From IMG/VR virus record IMGVR_UViG_3300047562_000883, positions 1 through 56,183 of that record: a DNA stretch of 56,183 nucleotides; one strand, 5' to 3'. Positions 8,830 through 16,601 of the stretch are shown in pieces; positions within the stretch are counted from its first letter, which is position 1; each line of letters opens with the position of its first letter. The translations under genes and the position numbers were made by a program. The stretch comes from a virus. The notes below the pieces were generated by a model. The model saw only the letters and a program-made list of their open reading frames with translations, was not told the DNA's origin and made no database searches.

Positions 8830-10164
8830 ATGGCAGAGTTAGATAAAAACCTAAAAGCAATTGGAGAGGCACAACAGCCTGATTCAAATGCTGAGAAAGG
8901 TGACAAAGTAGCTCCAAAACAAGGTTCGAGTGATGCTGAATCAGTAAATGTTTCAGGTAAAGCTCCAGTCGTCAAACCTGAAGAAAATCCTGTTGACAAA
9001 GCTGTCGATGCCGTTCATAAGGCAGAAGACGAAACTAAACCTGTCAAAGATGCAGTTAACAAATTATCTGCACCTGCTGAGAAAGGTTCAAAGTTAAAAG
9101 AAGATGAAGATTCAGATGAAGTCAAACTTTCTAAAATGGAATCCATCAAGGCTGTCGTCAACACTATGAAGGATATGACTAAGGAAGAACTTCTAAAAAC
9201 TTTTGGTCAAATATCAGAAGAAGAAGTTGACGAATCCTTGACTAAAGCAGAAGTCGCCAGAAAAATCGTTGAAACTTTAAAAGGTATGGACGAAGCAGAT
9301 GTTGCTAAGTTCGCTGAAGGTTGGATGAAAAAAGGCGAAGAAGAGGAAGAAGAGGAAGAAGAACATGAATCAGTTAAAGAAGAAACTGAAAATTCTTCCG
9401 AAGTTGAATCTTCACTAGTTGAGATTGAAGTAGAAGACGACCTCAATGCAATCTCAGAAGCACTCGAATTATCAAAAGAGAATGCTGAGAAAGCAAGAAC
9501 AATCTTTAAAGCGGCTGTTCAATCTAAAGTAAAAGAAATTAAAGAATCTTTAGAATCTCAGTATTCAGAAGAATTGAAAACCTCAGTAGAAAAAGTTAAA
9601 GCTGATCTATCAGAAGCTGTAGACAAGTATCTATCTTATTGTGCAGAAGAGTGGACGAAAGAAAACGAACTCGCAATCGAAAGAGGTTTGAGATCAGAAA
9701 TGACTGAAAACTTTATCGAAGGACTAAAAACATTGTTCGTAGAACATTATGTTGATGTACCAGAAGACAAGTATGATGTTATTGATGAACTCGCAAATCG
9801 TCTCGATGAGATGGAAGCAAAACTTGACAGTGAAGTCCAAAAAAATATGGAAATAACTGAAGAGAACGACCAACTCAAAAGAGGTAACATTGTGAGACAG
9901 GCAGGTGAAGACCTAACTGAATCACAAAGAGAAAAACTAAATTCTCTATCAGAAGGAGTAGACTTCAAAGATGCAGAAGATTTCGCAGAGAAAATTTCTG
10001 AAATCAAAGAAGCTTATTTCCCTACAGAGAAAGAAACTATTGCTGAAGAAACTGTAGTAGAAGAAGGTACAGGAAGTTTTGAAGATGAAACATCTGAAAA
10101 AACTTACTCACCTGAAATGAATCAGTATCTAAAAGCGGTTTCTAAATTAAAACCACTAAGTTAA
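8830..10164 (+). CDS. 22: Prohead scaffold core protein gp22
   Basis: 444 residues, extremely acidic and helical, with long heptad-like segments (for example ESLESQYSEELKTSVEKVKA) and an uninterrupted run of glutamates near residue 172-180. The C-terminal region (GNIVRQAGEDLTESQREKL) is characteristic of T4-like gp22, the main scaffold around which gp23 assembles and which gp21 later degrades. It is longer than T4 gp22 (269 residues), as in many marine relatives, the extra being the low-complexity acidic N-terminal part. Good AGGAG site. Confidence 0.92.
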   Translation: MAELDKNLKAIGEAQQPDSNAEKGDKVAPKQGSSDAESVNVSGKAPVVKPEENPVDKAVDAVHKAEDETKPVKDAVNKLSAPAEKGSKLKEDEDSDEVKLSKMESIKAVVNTMKDMTKEELLKTFGQISEEEVDESLTKAEVARKIVETLKGMDEADVAKFAEGWMKKGEEEEEEEEEHESVKEETENSSEVESSLVEIEVEDDLNAISEALELSKENAEKARTIFKAAVQSKVKEIKESLESQYSEELKTSVEKVKADLSEAVDKYLSYCAEEWTKENELAIERGLRSEMTENFIEGLKTLFVEHYVDVPEDKYDVIDELANRLDEMEAKLDSEVQKNMEITEENDQLKRGNIVRQAGEDLTESQREKLNSLSEGVDFKDAEDFAEKISEIKEAYFPTEKETIAEETVVEEGTGSFEDETSEKTYSPEMNQYLKAVSKLKPLS

Positions 10165-10185
10165 TTTTAAAGGAGAAAATGTAAA

Positions 10186-11499
10186 ATGTTCTTATCAGAA
10201 AATTTACAACAAAAGTGGCAGCCTATTCTAGAGCACTCTGATCTTCCTGAGATCAAAGACAACTACAAGAAAGCCGTTACAGCAGTTATCCTCGAAAACC
10301 AAGAGAGAGCTTTATCAGAAGACAGAGCTACTCTTTCCGAGGCTGCACCTTTAAATGCTACTGGAAGTTCTGCAATCAATAATTGGGATCCAATTTTGAT
10401 CTCATTAGTGAGAAGAGCTATGCCAAATCTCGTTGCATACGACATTTGCGGTGTTCAACCAATGACAGGTCCTACAGGTCTTATCTTTGCTATGAAAGCA
10501 AGATATAACGACTATCCAACAGCTGGCCGTGAGAGTAAATCAGAAGCATTGTTTAACGAAGCTCGTTCAACATATTCTTCATCTGCTCAAACAACAACTG
10601 CTGGATTAGGTTCAGATCCTGTAAGTGATCCTTTTGATGCAACTGGTCCTGCCACCTATGCTGGTGATACAGGTTCAGGTATGTCAACAGCATCTGCCGA
10701 ATCACTCGGTGATGCAGCTGGCAACCACTTTGCAGAAATGTCTTTCACAATCGAGAAAGCAACTGTCACAGCAAAATCCAGAGCACTTAAAGCTGAGTAT
10801 ACACTCGAATTAGCACAAGACCTCAAAGCAATCCACGGTCTTGATGCAGAATCAGAATTAGCAAATATTCTTTCATCAGAAATTCTTGCTGAAATCAACA
10901 GAGAAGTCGTTAGAGAAGTAAACCTTCAAGCAAAAACTGGCGCTTCTGCAACATCAACACCAGGCACATTCAACTTAGATGTTGATGCAAATGGTAGATG
11001 GTCTGTTGAGAAATTCAAAGGATTGTTGTTCCAAATCGAAAGAGAATCAAATGTTATCGCTAAAGAAACAAGAAGAGGTAAAGGTAACTTTATCCTTTGT
11101 TCTTCAGATGTAGCATCTGCTCTTTCAATGGCAGGCGTACTTGACTACGCTCCTGCTCTTTCAACTAACTTGAATGTTGATGACACAGGCAATACATTTG
11201 CTGGTGTTCTTAACGGTAGAGTTAAAGTATACATCGACCCATATGCTGGTGTTGATTACTTAACAGTTGGATACAGAGGAAGCAACCCTTATGATGCAGG
11301 TCTTTTCTACTGCCCATATGTTCCATTACAAATGGTCAGAGCTGTTGGTGAAAACACTTTCCAACCAAAAATCGGTTTCAAAACAAGATATGGAATGGTT
11401 CCAAACCCATTCGTAACATCTTCACCTTTGAGCGCCGTTGCAGGTGGTCGTGGAAACAACCAATACTTCAGAAAGTTAGCTGTTTCAAACATTCTGTAA
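10186..11499 (+). CDS. 23: Major capsid protein gp23
   Basis: 437 residues. The order after gp22, the AGGAG site, and motifs such as NWDPILISLVRRAMPNLVAY, YDICGVQPMTGPTGLIFAMK and the C-terminal GVDYLTVGYRGSNPYDAGLF identify the T4-like HK97-fold capsid subunit. The N-terminal propeptide is expected to be removed by gp21; TLSE followed by AAPLNATG, about residue 53, fits the L-x-E cleavage rule. No gp24-like vertex paralogue is present next to it, as in most marine T4-like phages. A strong terminator follows. Confidence 0.98.
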   Translation: MFLSENLQQKWQPILEHSDLPEIKDNYKKAVTAVILENQERALSEDRATLSEAAPLNATGSSAINNWDPILISLVRRAMPNLVAYDICGVQPMTGPTGLIFAMKARYNDYPTAGRESKSEALFNEARSTYSSSAQTTTAGLGSDPVSDPFDATGPATYAGDTGSGMSTASAESLGDAAGNHFAEMSFTIEKATVTAKSRALKAEYTLELAQDLKAIHGLDAESELANILSSEILAEINREVVREVNLQAKTGASATSTPGTFNLDVDANGRWSVEKFKGLLFQIERESNVIAKETRRGKGNFILCSSDVASALSMAGVLDYAPALSTNLNVDDTGNTFAGVLNGRVKVYIDPYAGVDYLTVGYRGSNPYDAGLFYCPYVPLQMVRAVGENTFQPKIGFKTRYGMVPNPFVTSSPLSAVAGGRGNNQYFRKLAVSNIL

Positions 11500-11519
11500 G
11501 AATCTTACGATTCGAACTA

Positions 11520-11548
11520 AAGGGGATCTTTTTAGATCCCCTTTTTTT
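11520..11548 (+). terminator. Intrinsic terminator after gp23
   Basis: A 10-bp stem (AAGGGGATCT / AGATCCCCTT) around a TTTT loop, followed by a run of seven T residues, 20 bases after the gp23 stop. It would end the high-level late transcripts of the head module. Confidence 0.92.
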
Positions 11549-11561
11549 ATGCACTAAATAA

Positions 11562-11569
11562 TATAAATA
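11562..11569 (+). promoter_or_regulatory. T4-type late promoter after the gp23 terminator
   Basis: Exact TATAAATA, 13 bases past the terminator T-run. A very strong ribosome site (TAGGAGG) follows before the ATG at 11588, so the downstream pair of genes would be freshly transcribed late. Confidence 0.72.
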
Positions 11570-11587
11570 TCCTTAGGAGGGATTGTT

Positions 11588-11809
11588 ATGTCAGAATATG
11601 CAAAAAATGTGAAAGTGTTAGAAGGACCATGGGAGAGAAGTGCTTTTCCTGATGGTGAAGAAACTACAAATGTAGTAAGTAGAACAGTGATCACACGATA
11701 TGTTAAAGATGGTTATCTTTGTGAAGATGTTGTAACTAGAGAATACAAAAATGGTGATGATTACTTTGATTCAACTACAAGCAAGAGGTTAATAAAACTT
11801 GGCAACTAA
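11588..11809 (+). CDS. Small conserved-looking phage protein, unknown function
   Basis: 73 residues (MSEYAKNVKVLEGPWERSAF…), no membrane segment and no recognised motif. It has an excellent ribosome site (AGGAGG) and an exact late promoter, and overlaps the following virion-type gene by 11 bases. Several short beta-strand-like stretches (NVVSRTVITRYVKDGYLCED) suggest a small compact fold. Late expression and linkage to a tube-like protein suggest a virion or assembly role; I do not recognise the family. Confidence 0.6.
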   Translation: MSEYAKNVKVLEGPWERSAFPDGEETTNVVSRTVITRYVKDGYLCEDVVTREYKNGDDYFDSTTSKRLIKLGN

Positions 11810-12338
11810 TATCAATAAATCCATTTTAAATAAGAACAATTTTAAACTTCTTATTGACAAAGTTCCTACAGTAGAATACTATGTACAAACTGTTTCAATA
11901 CCAGGTATGCAATTTACTGAAACAGTTCAATCTGCAGGTATTGGTTTAGATGCTTATTTTCCAGGCGATAAAATTTCATTTGAAACATTATCTGTAAAGT
12001 TTTTAATAGATGAAGATTTGGAAAACTATAAAGAGATTTATGATTGGATAAATTCTATAGTTCCTATTTCTAATCCTGCTGATTATAAAAATTATACTGA
12101 TACTGTTACTACTGATAGTGGTAAGTTCAGTTCTATAGAAAATGCACTCAATCAATATTCAGATATTACACTTGTATTAAACACAAACAAAAATATACCT
12201 AACAGATACTTTAGATTCTACGATTGTTTCCCACTTTCATTAGGTGGTTTAGAGTTACAATCTGGTGGAGAGAATGAACCAGTATCTTGTGAAGTGACTT
12301 TTAGATTCTCATATTACGACATAAATACCTCTAGTTAA
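11799..12338 (+). CDS. Tail-tube-fold virion protein (gp19/gp54-like)
   Basis: 179 residues. The N-terminal pattern (NKNNFKLLIDKVPTVEYYVQ…SIPGM) and the C-terminal RFYDCFPLSLGGLELQS…VTFRFSYYDI match a protein common in T4-like marine phages that resembles the tail tube family, in which gp19 and the tube initiator gp54 share a fold. It follows the capsid gene under a late promoter. Whether it corresponds to T4 gp3, gp54 or an additional tube-like component cannot be decided by eye. A virion structural role is likely. Confidence 0.65.
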   Translation: MATNINKSILNKNNFKLLIDKVPTVEYYVQTVSIPGMQFTETVQSAGIGLDAYFPGDKISFETLSVKFLIDEDLENYKEIYDWINSIVPISNPADYKNYTDTVTTDSGKFSSIENALNQYSDITLVLNTNKNIPNRYFRFYDCFPLSLGGLELQSGGENEPVSCEVTFRFSYYDINTSS

Positions 12339-12354
12339 AAACACATTTTCGTGT

Positions 12355-12360
12355 TATAAT
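12355..12360 (+). promoter_or_regulatory. -10 box six bases before the uvsY ATG
   Basis: Consensus TATAAT followed by six bases and then the uvsY start codon, with no Shine-Dalgarno in between. The -35 region is poor. An AACAC/GTGTT inverted repeat lies just upstream (12340-12355). The geometry is the same as at gp43 and the CobT-like gene, suggesting a leaderless message. Confidence 0.5.
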
Positions 12361-12366
12361 TATAGT

Positions 12367-12810
12367 ATGAACTTGGATCAAATCAAAGAAATGTGGAAAG
12401 AAGATTGTGAGATAGATGATATCGAACTTGATAAATCTTCTTTAGAAATACCCAAACTACATGCAAAGTACTCAGAACTATTAACTGATAAAACTGTAGC
12501 ATTAAAAAATCTACAGTTTAAATACAACATATTATTAAGAGATAAGTGGTTGTGGTATAATGCTAAGTTAGATGAAGATACCATTAAGAAATATGGTTGG
12601 AAAGATGATCCCTTTGATGGTGTTAAAGTGATGAAGAATGATATGAACTATTTCTTTAATTCAGATGAAGATTTACAAAAGATTTCTGCACAAGTTGAAT
12701 ATCATAAAATCACCATAGACTTTCTCAAAGAATGTATGCAGAACATTACTTGGAGACATCAAACAATTAAGAACACAATAGATTGGCGTAAATTTATGTC
12801 AGGTGCATAA
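12367..12810 (+). CDS. uvsY: Recombination mediator UvsY
   Basis: 147 residues (T4: 137). The N-terminus (MNLDQIKEMWKEDCEIDD), the block LRDKWLWYNAKLDEDTIKKY and the C-terminal ITWRHQTIKNTIDWRKFMSG are typical of UvsY, which loads UvsX recombinase on gp32-covered single-stranded DNA. There is no ribosome site upstream; a TATAAT box six bases before the ATG suggests a leaderless transcript. The stop overlaps the next ATG by one base, and uvsW follows one gene later, as in T4 where uvsY and uvsW are neighbours. Confidence 0.93.
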   Translation: MNLDQIKEMWKEDCEIDDIELDKSSLEIPKLHAKYSELLTDKTVALKNLQFKYNILLRDKWLWYNAKLDEDTIKKYGWKDDPFDGVKVMKNDMNYFFNSDEDLQKISAQVEYHKITIDFLKECMQNITWRHQTIKNTIDWRKFMSGA

Positions 12811-13472
12811 TGATATTAAACAAGTATATTTGGGCATTACCGAACGCCTTTAGTGAAATTGAAGTGCAAGAGATCGAAAGACTTGCCTTACAAAATGAAA
12901 TACAAGATGCATTAGTTGGTGACAATCAACTTTCAGAACACGGAGAAAAACAAGAAGGAAAGTCAGTTAGTGAAATTCGTACTTCTTCTCTTAGATGGAT
13001 AGAAAATCTATCGCAACCTTTAGAAGATAAAGTAGCTGATCTTGTCAATCAATGTTATTCTGATACAGGTTGGTATTGGAATATACTACATCATCAAACA
13101 TGGCAATATACAGTTTATAACGAACAACCCAATCGAAAGAAAGGTGACTTCTATACATGGCATACAGATGCTGGTCCAAACACATATGCTGATGGTACAA
13201 TTAGGAAATTGAGTTGTACTATTCAATTATCTAACCCTAATGAGTATGAGGGTGGACACTTTCAGTGGTTAGATGCGACTGCGGAATTTGATAGAATGCA
13301 AGATTCTCCTATCATTAATATGACAAATTCAATACAAACTATACCTTTTAGTATGAAACAAAAAGGTACTATCATATTTTTTCCGTCCTTTTTACATCAT
13401 CAAGTAACACCAGTATTGAGGGGTCAAAGAAAATCATTAGTAGGATGGTTTGTAGGTCCTCCTTATGCCTAA
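12810..13472 (+). CDS. 2OG-Fe(II) oxygenase (PKHD hydroxylase type)
   Basis: 220 residues. The iron-binding triad of the double-stranded beta-helix is visible: H-x-D in TWHTDAGP (about residue 111) and a distal His in FLHHQVTP, with the 2-oxoglutarate-binding Arg in VLRGQRKSLVGWF. Such prolyl-4-hydroxylase-like enzymes are frequent in T4-like marine phages, where the substrate is unknown (protein or DNA modification). It lies between uvsY and uvsW with one-base and eight-base overlaps, so it is co-transcribed with recombination genes. All active-site residues are present. Confidence 0.88.
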   Translation: MILNKYIWALPNAFSEIEVQEIERLALQNEIQDALVGDNQLSEHGEKQEGKSVSEIRTSSLRWIENLSQPLEDKVADLVNQCYSDTGWYWNILHHQTWQYTVYNEQPNRKKGDFYTWHTDAGPNTYADGTIRKLSCTIQLSNPNEYEGGHFQWLDATAEFDRMQDSPIINMTNSIQTIPFSMKQKGTIIFFPSFLHHQVTPVLRGQRKSLVGWFVGPPYA

Positions 13473-14904
13473 TTCTATTAAAATCACACCTGTAGATGAA
13501 GTCTTTTTGACAGTAGAGTGTGATGATGGTCTCGCAAGAGACTTATATGAATTCTTCTCTTTCACTGTACCCAATGCAAAATTCATGCCGTCTTATAGAA
13601 ATAAGTTTTGGGATGGTAAAGTTAGACTTTTTTCATTGAAAACTAAAAAGATTTACATAGGTTTATTGCCTTATGTAGATGAATTCTGCAAAGAGAGGGG
13701 CTTTAAACTTGAGGGTATCAATACAGTTTTAGGTGACAAAACCAAACTTTCAGATGAAGATATAGACTACTTTGTCAAGTCACTTGACTTGCCATTTGAA
13801 CCAAGAGATTATCAACTGGAAGCATTCAAATCCGTAGCGCAATATGGAAGACAACTACTTTTATCGCCAACTGCAAGTGGTAAATCTCTGATTATATATC
13901 TTATTCTTAGATGGTTTGAGGGTGAAATGAGATTTACAAATAGTTGCAAGTCTATTGTTATTGTACCCACAACTTCACTTGTAGAACAAATGGCGAAAGA
14001 TTTTTCAGATTATGGTTATAAAGATAAGGTCTGTAAGATATATCACGGTCAAGAAGTCTTTGATGCACCTATTACAATCACTACATGGCAATCATTCAGT
14101 AAAGCACCAAAAGAAGTACTTCAATCATTTGATGTTGTGATTGGTGACGAAGCACACTTATTCAAAGCACAAACACTGAAAGGCATCTTAGAGAAGATGA
14201 AACATACTTCTGTAAGAGTGGGTACGACAGGTACACTAGATGGTACAGAAGTACATAGACTACAACTTGAAGGTTTATTTGGGCCTGTTAAAAGAGTTAC
14301 AACCTCTGCACAACTTATAGAAGAAGGCACAATAGCTGCGATTGATATACAATGTATCATACTTCGTCATACTAAACAGTCTAAGATGAGTTACCAAGAA
14401 GAAATGGACTATCTTGTTTCTAATGAGAAACGAAATCAGTTTATAGTCAATCTTGTATCGTCTCTAAAAGGCAATACCCTAGTGTTATTTCAGTATGTAG
14501 AGAAACATGGTGAAGTTCTGTACCCTATGTTAAATGGTAGAGTAAAAGATTTACATTATGTTTACGGTGGTACTGATACAGATGATAGAGAAAAGGTCAG
14601 AGAGATCGTAGAGAAGTCTAAAGAAAGTGTCATATTAGCGTCATACGGTACATTCTCTACAGGTGTTAATATCAAACGAATCAATAACATTGTCTTTGCA
14701 TCACCATCAAAGTCTCGTATAAGAAATCTACAGTCTATTGGGAGAGGTCTTAGGAAGTCAGAAGACAAAGATAATATGAGACTGTTTGATATAGCTGATG
14801 ATCTACAAACAGATAACTATACTTTAAGTCACTTAAAAGAAAGAATAAATACTTATAACGGAGAGAATTTTCCCTATGAGATTATTCAGTTTGATTTAAA
14901 GTAA
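13465..14904 (+). CDS. uvsW: DNA/RNA helicase UvsW
   Basis: 479 residues (T4: 503). Superfamily 2 motifs are in order: Q-type segment FEPRDYQLEA, Walker A SPTASGKS, motif II GDEAH, motif III GTTGTL, and the C-terminal motif VI QSIGRGLRKS. The N-terminal domain (…YRNKFWDGKVRLFSL) is the small UvsW-specific DNA-binding domain. The enzyme unwinds R-loops and branched DNA and helps switch from origin- to recombination-dependent replication. It overlaps its neighbours at both ends. Confidence 0.96.
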   Translation: MPNSIKITPVDEVFLTVECDDGLARDLYEFFSFTVPNAKFMPSYRNKFWDGKVRLFSLKTKKIYIGLLPYVDEFCKERGFKLEGINTVLGDKTKLSDEDIDYFVKSLDLPFEPRDYQLEAFKSVAQYGRQLLLSPTASGKSLIIYLILRWFEGEMRFTNSCKSIVIVPTTSLVEQMAKDFSDYGYKDKVCKIYHGQEVFDAPITITTWQSFSKAPKEVLQSFDVVIGDEAHLFKAQTLKGILEKMKHTSVRVGTTGTLDGTEVHRLQLEGLFGPVKRVTTSAQLIEEGTIAAIDIQCIILRHTKQSKMSYQEEMDYLVSNEKRNQFIVNLVSSLKGNTLVLFQYVEKHGEVLYPMLNGRVKDLHYVYGGTDTDDREKVREIVEKSKESVILASYGTFSTGVNIKRINNIVFASPSKSRIRNLQSIGRGLRKSEDKDNMRLFDIADDLQTDNYTLSHLKERINTYNGENFPYEIIQFDLK

Positions 14905-15398
14905 TGGCAACACCAAGAGATTTACTACCAACAAAATACGAAGTTCTAAGATTACGAAACGGAATTGAAATCTGTGGTATGACTAGAGACACAGGTGCAA
15001 AAATTGTAATTACTTTACCTATGATCTGTAGACTTTCTGCACCATCTAGAAAAGAAACTCTAGCAACTTTCTATCCATATGCACCTTTAACTTCTGATTA
15101 TAATATAGAGTTTCCTTATGATTACATTGTTCATAGAAACAATATGAACACACAATACATTCCTTTTTATGATGAAGCATCTTCTCAATGGATGTCAATG
15201 ATTGAAAATAATAGTATACCATTAATTGATCCAAAAGAATTCACAAAAGCAAAAGATTATATGGATGATGTTTTACAAACAGTCATTGACGATATGAGAA
15301 AAAATCGTTTAGAAGATGAAGATCATCTTTACTATGAAGATCATTATGAAGAGTTTGAAAGATTAAAAACTCCTAAAGATAAGAAAAAGATTCATTAG
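14904..15398 (+). CDS. Conserved phage protein, possible Sm-like fold
   Basis: 164 residues, starting on the last base of the uvsW stop. The N-terminal half has the strand pattern LRLRNGIEICGMTRDTGAKI…TLPMICRL… then FYPYAPL…NIEFPYDYIVH. The same layout (residue-G-x-I-x-G, a Pro-rich loop, a PFAKEY-type motif) occurs in the product at 40077-40412, so the two may be distant relatives. Short barrels of this type in marine T4-like phages resemble Sm/LSm folds, but this is only an inference. The C-terminal half is acidic and helical. Confidence 0.5.
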   Translation: MATPRDLLPTKYEVLRLRNGIEICGMTRDTGAKIVITLPMICRLSAPSRKETLATFYPYAPLTSDYNIEFPYDYIVHRNNMNTQYIPFYDEASSQWMSMIENNSIPLIDPKEFTKAKDYMDDVLQTVIDDMRKNRLEDEDHLYYEDHYEEFERLKTPKDKKKIH

Positions 15399-15410
15399 GA
15401 TTATTTTCTT

Positions 15411-15418
15411 TATAAATA
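15411..15418 (+). promoter_or_regulatory. T4-type late promoter before the small membrane-protein cluster
   Basis: Exact TATAAATA 13 bases after the preceding stop. A TATAAC/GTTATA inverted repeat (15426-15442) follows. Transcripts from here would cover three very small membrane-protein genes. Confidence 0.7.
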
Positions 15419-15473
15419 ATCGCCGTATAACAAGGTGTTATATCAAATTATTAATGGAGTTTATAATACTAAA

Positions 15474-15617
15474 ATGACTGAATTGGTCGCAAAATTATCA
15501 AAGTTAAATAGAAAAAGAAAACAAGTCTCTCAAGCAGATGTGATTGAGGGATTAGAAGTAATGTTATTACTTTCAATATTCGTAACATGCACATACGCTG
15601 TTGCACCCATAATATAA
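15474..15617 (+). CDS. Small single-pass membrane protein
   Basis: 47 residues. A GTG at 15435 could extend it, but the ATG at 15474 is preferred; a GGAG lies 14 bases upstream, so the ribosome site is weak. A basic N-terminal half (LSKLNRKRKQVSQ) precedes one hydrophobic segment (VMLLLSIFVTCTYAVAP) ending close to the C-terminus. Its stop overlaps the next ATG. Function unknown; with the two genes after it, it forms a cassette of tiny membrane proteins, candidates for membrane or lysis functions. Confidence 0.5.
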   Translation: MTELVAKLSKLNRKRKQVSQADVIEGLEVMLLLSIFVTCTYAVAPII

Positions 15618-15727
15618 TGAGAAAGTTAGAAACATGGGAAAAGGAAAATCTCCTTATGGCAGCTACTCTACTTGTATTGATGAACACATTCTTAGTAGGG
15701 TTCTTTCATTTTGCTAACATAGCATGA
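15617..15727 (+). CDS. Tiny membrane protein (36 residues)
   Basis: 36 residues starting on the last base of the preceding stop and ending in an ATGA overlap with the next gene. After a charged start (MRKLETWEKEN) it is almost entirely one membrane segment (LLMAATLLVLMNTFLVGFFH). Tight start/stop coupling on both sides argues that it is translated. No family recognised. Confidence 0.5.
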   Translation: MRKLETWEKENLLMAATLLVLMNTFLVGFFHFANIA

Positions 15728-15912
15728 GTGATCTAAATACTAATAAAGTATTGCAAGCAATCAATTTGTCTCCTCCTCTAAACGAAAACTTTTTTGATAA
15801 GTTAGAGAAGATGCATCCGATGAGACAGATTGTATATGCTACTATACTGCAGATTGTTGTATTTGGGTCTATGATGTTGATATTTTATCTACTACATCTA
15901 TTATTAGGATAG
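15724..15912 (+). CDS. Small C-terminally anchored membrane protein
   Basis: 62 residues overlapping the previous gene by four bases (ATGA). The first 40 residues are soluble (INLSPPLNENFFDKLEKMHP), then one hydrophobic segment (ATILQIVVFGSMMLIFYLLH) closes the protein. Third member of a run of tiny membrane proteins behind a late promoter. Function unknown. Confidence 0.55.
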   Translation: MSDLNTNKVLQAINLSPPLNENFFDKLEKMHPMRQIVYATILQIVVFGSMMLIFYLLHLLLG

Positions 15913-16000
15913 CTTCTTAACCGCAACATAGTTATGTTAACATATGGATCTTAATCCGTAAACCTATTTTTTACAAAAAAGTTAAATCAATAAATACCTA

Positions 16001-16027
16001 AAAACCCCTTGTAGAAATAAGGGTTTT
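16001..16027 (+). terminator. Possible terminator before gp55
   Basis: AAAACCCCTT and AAGGGTTTT form an imperfect inverted repeat with a short loop (TGTAGAAAT) in the 131-base gap before gp55. The right arm ends in four T residues, but there is no long T-run, so it is a weak candidate. The rest of the gap (15913-16000) shows no gene. Confidence 0.45.
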
Positions 16028-16037
16028 GGTGTATTAT
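16010..16037 (+). promoter_or_regulatory. Candidate sigma70-like promoter for gp55
   Basis: TATTAT (16032-16037) is followed by exactly six bases and the gp55 ATG at 16044. A partial -35 (TTGTAG, 16010-16015) lies 16 bases upstream. No Shine-Dalgarno precedes the ATG, matching the leaderless geometry seen at gp43. Confidence 0.45.
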
Positions 16038-16043
16038 CCATAC

Positions 16044-16601
16044 ATGACTACAAAAAAACAAAATGAACATTATGTAAACAACAAAGAGTTTACAGAAGCA
16101 GTCGCTGAGTATTCTGAAGCAGTCCGTCTTGCAGAGACTAAAGGTAAAGATTTACCAAGAATGTCTGAGTACATAGGAGAGTGTATCTATAAGATCGCAA
16201 CAAGACTATCTACTCGCCCTAATTTTATCAATTACACTTACCGAGACGAAATGATTTGTGATGCAATTGAAAACTGCATTCAATATATCGGTAACTTCAA
16301 TAGAGAAAAGTCAGATAATGCATTCGCATATATTACTCAGATTTGTTATTACGCCTTTCTAAGACGAATTCAAAAAGAAAAGAAACAAGTTTATATTAAA
16401 CAGAAATCTATAGAAGAGTCAGGCATTACAATGGATGCCTTCGATACCTTTGATGGAACTCATGATCCAAATCTTATCAATACCAATATTGAATGGATGC
16501 AAGATAACATGACTCGTGTTGAGTATGAACCTAGAAAGTCAAAAAGACAAAAAAAACAATCAAAACATAATTTAGAAAACTTTACAGACGAAGAATGTTA
16601 A
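16044..16601 (+). CDS. 55: Late-transcription sigma factor gp55
   Basis: 185 residues from the ATG at 16044, the same length as T4 gp55; a GTG 18 bases upstream would add six residues but has no ribosome site. The N-terminal YVNNKEFTEAVAEYS and the sigma region 2-like block NFINYTYRDEMICDAIENCI…NAFAYITQICYYAFLRRI are characteristic. gp55 directs host RNA polymerase to TATAAATA late promoters, of which many occur in this window. A TATTAT box six bases before the ATG suggests a leaderless mRNA. Followed by 47 and 46, the T4 order. Confidence 0.94.
   Translation: MTTKKQNEHYVNNKEFTEAVAEYSEAVRLAETKGKDLPRMSEYIGECIYKIATRLSTRPNFINYTYRDEMICDAIENCIQYIGNFNREKSDNAFAYITQICYYAFLRRIQKEKKQVYIKQKSIEESGITMDAFDTFDGTHDPNLINTNIEWMQDNMTRVEYEPRKSKRQKKQSKHNLENFTDEEC

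Noticed and set aside
9335-9370. GAA/GAG triplet run in gp22 as a tandem repeat element
   Set aside because: It encodes an acidic glutamate run typical of scaffold proteins and shows no repeat structure beyond codon composition.
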